Source: Actinomyces sp. HMSC035G02 (lineage in GTDB: Bacteria; Actinomycetota; Actinomycetes; Actinomycetales; Actinomycetaceae). From it: a DNA stretch of 64,000 bases. Shown in pieces: positions 61,702 to 64,000 of the stretch. Positions within the stretch are counted from its first letter, which is position 1. Every line of letters begins with the position of its first letter. A program made the translations under genes and the position numbers. Location: positions 62,001-126,000 of the forward strand of contig KV835854.1 in the NCBI GenBank assembly GCA_001838165.1. Direction: 5' to 3'. The notes beneath the pieces were generated by a model, which did no database searches, had not been told where the DNA came from, and saw only the letters and a program-made list of their open reading frames with translations.

Positions 61702-61702
61702 C

Positions 61703-62083
61703 ATGGCTTCGTGGTTCGCTAAGGTTGGCGCCGCGCTCGGCCTCGACAAGGACACGCGTTCCCTGGACGCTGCCCTCGACGAGGACTCGGCGCGCGCCGC
61801 CCGCGGTGTCACGCCGATTCGCGACGTGGTCGACCGCTCTCACGCACTCGTGTTCGGCACGCTGCTGGGCATGACGTATCCGCCCGAGGAGGGCGCTCAG
61901 CGCGTCCTCGTTGCGACCCTCTACGACGGCACCGACACGCTGGAGCTGCGCTGGCCCGGACGATCCTCCATCCCCGGACTGAGCGTCGGGCAGCGCCTCG
62001 AGGTCGAAGGCACCGTTGGCCGCGTGGGCGAACGCCTCGTCATCATCAACCCGCTGTACCGCGTGATCGCGGGGGAGGGCTGA
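61703..62083 (+). CDS. OB-fold nucleic-acid-binding domain protein
   Basis: 126 residues, ATG 61703 with AGGAGG six bases upstream. After a helical start (MASWFAKVGAALGLDKD), ALVFGTLLGMTYPP, VLVATLYDGTDTLELRWPG and GQRLEVEGTVGRVGERLVI form a five-stranded OB-fold like that of the RecG/tRNA anti-codon-binding families. It corresponds to Rv2694c of Mycobacterium in gene order. The ligand is unknown. The stop and the next ATG share one base. Confidence 0.88.
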   Translation: MASWFAKVGAALGLDKDTRSLDAALDEDSARAARGVTPIRDVVDRSHALVFGTLLGMTYPPEEGAQRVLVATLYDGTDTLELRWPGRSSIPGLSVGQRLEVEGTVGRVGERLVIINPLYRVIAGEG

Positions 62084-62757
62084 TGCCTACTCCTCGCTGG
62101 ATGGATCAGGCCACCTCTGAGGAATTCTCCTGGTCGCGTGCCCTCGGCGGCACGCGCGGCGTCATCGAAGCCACCGCGCCCGGTCTGCTCTTTGTCGTCG
62201 TTTTTGTGGCCACGCGTGCCCTCGTGCCGACGCTCATCGCGGCGTCGGGCGTCGCAGTTCTCGCCTGCGTCATCCGACTCATCCAGCGTCAGGGGATGGG
62301 GCAGGCCCTCTCCGGTCTCTTCGGAGTCGCCATTGGCGTCATCTTCGCGGCGGCGACCGGGCGGGGAGAAAACTACTTCGTCTGGGGCATTGCTACGAAC
62401 GTGGCCATGGCGCTTGCTTTCGCTCTGTCCGTCCTGTGTCGCCGGAGCCTTGTCGCCCAGTTCTACGGTCCGTTGACCGGCCTGGCGAAGGGATGGCAAT
62501 CAGATCCCACATACGCGGACCTGCGCCGCAGCTGCGCCGCGATCACGTGGATGTGGGCGGGAATCTTTGCGCTGCGCGTCGCCGTGCAGGCACCCCTGTG
62601 GTTCACGGGCCAGGTTGCGGCTCTCGGCGTCGCCAAGTTGGCCCTCGGACTTCCGCTCTTCGCGCTGGGAGCCTGGGCCACCTGGTGGAAGCTGAAGGAT
62701 TACTCCTCGTCTTCCTCATCCTCGGACTCCTCCGAGACGGGGGATTCGACCAGCTGA
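62083..62757 (+). CDS. DUF3159 family membrane protein
   Basis: 224 residues with about five or six membrane helices, starting at residue 27 (GVIEATAPGLLFVVVFVATRALVPTLI). VLACVIRLIQRQGMGQALSGLFGV is the best-conserved block of DUF3159. The C-terminal tail is a run of serines and acidic residues. The last 58 bases overlap the convergent TrkA gene, so the two low-complexity tails are encoded by opposite strands of the same DNA. The family is actinobacterial and sits next to the TrkA genes, which hints at a link with potassium or pH balance. Confidence 0.9.
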   Translation: MPTPRWMDQATSEEFSWSRALGGTRGVIEATAPGLLFVVVFVATRALVPTLIAASGVAVLACVIRLIQRQGMGQALSGLFGVAIGVIFAAATGRGENYFVWGIATNVAMALAFALSVLCRRSLVAQFYGPLTGLAKGWQSDPTYADLRRSCAAITWMWAGIFALRVAVQAPLWFTGQVAALGVAKLALGLPLFALGAWATWWKLKDYSSSSSSSDSSETGDSTS

Positions 62758-63404
62758 CGCAGGTCCTGCAGCTCGGCGGTGTCCGCATCGGGCACGAGGA
62801 GCAGGAGCTCATCGGAGGCTTCGAACACGTCGTCGGCGCTCGGCGTAATCGGACGACCGTCGCGTAGGAGCGCAGCGAGGACCGAACGGGCCGGCAGCTG
62901 CAGGGAATGGACGCGCTTGCCCACAACCGGGGATTCCTCGGGCAGGATGAGCGCGTGCATCGACACGGCGGCCGTGTTGAAGGAGAACAGGCGCACCGGA
63001 ACGCCCACCGAGACCGCCTCTTCGACGAGGGAGGTCATGATGCGCGGCGTCGACACGGACACATCCACGCCCCACGCCTGATCGAACAGCCACTCGTTCG
63101 TCGGGTTGTTCAGGCGCGCGACCACGCGGGGCACCGCGAATTCGGTCTTGGCCAGCAGGGAGATGACCAGGTTCGCCTTGTCGTCGCCGGTCGCGGCGAC
63201 CATCACGTCGGCCTCGGCCACGCCCGCGTCGCGCAGCGCGTCGGGCGAGCAGGCGTCGGCGAGCACCCAGTCTGCGTCTGCCACGGATGAGATGCGCAGC
63301 TTCTCGGGCATGTTGTCGATCAGGGTGATGTCGTGTCCGTGAGCGAGCAGCTCCAGGGCGACGCTGCGGCCCACCGATCCGGCTCCAGCAATCACAATCT
63401 TCAT
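62700..63404 (-). CDS. trkA: TrkA-type potassium uptake regulator (CeoC-like)
   Basis: A 234-residue cytoplasmic gating protein with an N-terminal RCK domain that binds NAD(H) or nucleotides (KIVIAGAGSVGRSVALELLAHGHDITLID) and a C-terminal TrkA-C domain from about residue 140 (ALILPEESPVVGKRVHSLQLPA). A short acidic tail EESEDEEDEE ends the protein. GGAGGT lies six bases before ATG 63404; GTG 63410 is a longer alternative that would overlap the upstream gene. It forms a pair with the next gene, as ceoC and ceoB do in Mycobacterium. The membrane channel TrkH is not in the window. Confidence 0.92.
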   Translation of the reverse strand: MKIVIAGAGSVGRSVALELLAHGHDITLIDNMPEKLRISSVADADWVLADACSPDALRDAGVAEADVMVAATGDDKANLVISLLAKTEFAVPRVVARLNNPTNEWLFDQAWGVDVSVSTPRIMTSLVEEAVSVGVPVRLFSFNTAAVSMHALILPEESPVVGKRVHSLQLPARSVLAALLRDGRPITPSADDVFEASDELLLLVPDADTAELQDLRQLVESPVSEESEDEEDEE

Positions 63405-63406
63405 GC

Positions 63407-64000
63407 TCACACCTCCGTCTTGGGCGGGTTAGCCAACTGGTCGCGCAGCTGCGTGGTCTCGGTCCCGTTGATCGCGAAGTACAGCTGATCGTGCTCCTGG
63501 ACCACGAGGTCCGGCGACGCGGTGCGGATGGATCCCAAGCGTGATGTGAAGACGATGCGGCAGCCCGTGAGCTCCTCGACGACCTGGAAACTCAGGCCGT
63601 ACCAGCTGGGGGAGGGCGTCGCATTGACGAGGCCGACCACGCCGGTTGGGTGGGACCAGATGAGCGACGCGTCCGGAGGGAGCAGGCGGCGCATCACCGA
63701 CTCGGTGGTGCGCTGGACCGAGGCGACCGTCGGAATGCCGAGGCGCTCGTACAGATAGGCGCGCGTCGGGTCGTAGATGCGTGCGACGACGTGCTCGACG
63801 TGGAAAACCTCACGTGCGACGCGCGCGGCGATAATGTTCGAGTTATCACCCGACGAGACTGCCGCAAACGCGTACGCGTCCTTAATGTTCGCTTGACGCA
63901 GGCAGTCGCGGTCCATGCCCACACCCGTCACGCGACGACCGGAAAAGTCCGGGGAGAGGCGAGAGAAAGCCTTGGAATCCTGGTCAATAACCGCCACGGA
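63407..64000 (-). CDS. TrkA-type potassium uptake regulator (CeoB-like), 5' end beyond window
   Basis: The visible 197 residues begin within the first RCK strand, as SVAVIDQD, and the true start must lie beyond 64000; the usual opening MHFVIMGCGRVG is missing. FAAVSSGDNSNIIAARVAREVFHVEHVVARIYDP is the rest of the NAD-binding fold. A TrkA-C-type domain with LTGCRIVFTSRLGSI and VVQEHDQLYFAINGT follows. It ends just before the second trkA gene. Both proteins together would form the ring that gates a Trk/Ktr channel. Confidence 0.9.
   Translation of the reverse strand, partial: SVAVIDQDSKAFSRLSPDFSGRRVTGVGMDRDCLRQANIKDAYAFAAVSSGDNSNIIAARVAREVFHVEHVVARIYDPTRAYLYERLGIPTVASVQRTTESVMRRLLPPDASLIWSHPTGVVGLVNATPSPSWYGLSFQVVEELTGCRIVFTSRLGSIRTASPDLVVQEHDQLYFAINGTETTQLRDQLANPPKTEV

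Overview
The window is high-GC, gene-dense actinobacterial chromosome with many GTG starts and 4-nt start/stop overlaps. Gene content points to the Actinomycetaceae, most likely Schaalia or Actinomyces of the odontolytica type; this is an inference from gene content, not a database match. Evidence includes SepH, the DUF4193/DUF3710/OB-fold/DUF3159/TrkA run, a second type IIA topoisomerase pair with DUF7455 and DUF5998 neighbours, glpABC, dhaKLM, an LAxTG surface protein and a sulfatase with its anaerobic maturase.

Layout. 1-3.4 kb: proA-nadD-rsfS-histidine phosphatase, then tRNA-Ala(GGC). 3.7-5.6 kb: a sortase-anchored CAP-domain protein followed by an intergenic region full of hairpins. 5.9-10.6 kb: two reverse-strand metallopeptidases, PepN and PepO-like M13. 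10.9-15.0 kb: glpABC behind two operator-like palindromes. 15.1-18.0 kb: an SDR enzyme, a frameshifted lipoprotein gene and a membrane protein with Gly/Gln repeats. 18.0-23.0 kb: TauE/SafE exporter, anaerobic sulfatase maturase, ROK regulator and a sulfatase carrying the matching CTPAR site. 23.1-25.0 kb: a YraQ/YcgR-YcgQ type permease pair. 25.1-28.6 kb: a T-box leader and ileS. 28.7-34.3 kb: an accessory island with an MmeI-like type IIL restriction-modification enzyme and a four-gene cluster that may encode a TNT-like toxin and its immunity protein. 34.4-43.5 kb: a GGATAGG repeat array, an L7/L12-like protein, folC, dhaKLM, ndk and smc. 43.5-44.0 kb: a ribbon-helix-helix gene split by an in-frame stop, running into a second GGATAGG array. 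44.1-48.9 kb: DUF7455, parE and two tandem acetyltransferases. 49.1-51.5 kb: sugar porter and PfkB kinase. 51.6-55.0 kb: a type VII secretion-like trio whose first gene is frameshifted at a run of seven G. 55.0-64 kb: parC, DUF5998, a phosphodiesterase, sepH, DUF4193, DUF3710, OB-fold, DUF3159 and two TrkA proteins, the last cut by the window end.

How the genes work together. glpABC and dhaKLM both deliver dihydroxyacetone phosphate, so glycerol use is a theme. The sulfatase, maturase, ROK regulator and TauE/SafE exporter form a plausible sulfated-glycan module. The ileS, folC and ndk genes, often close together in actinobacteria, are separated here by the accessory island and by dhaKLM.

The least explained material is the pair of arrays (34425-34540 and 43859-43993) in which a GGATAGG core recurs every 19 bp and flips orientation around a central palindrome, the island at 31.8-34.2 kb, and the two homopolymer-associated frameshifts.
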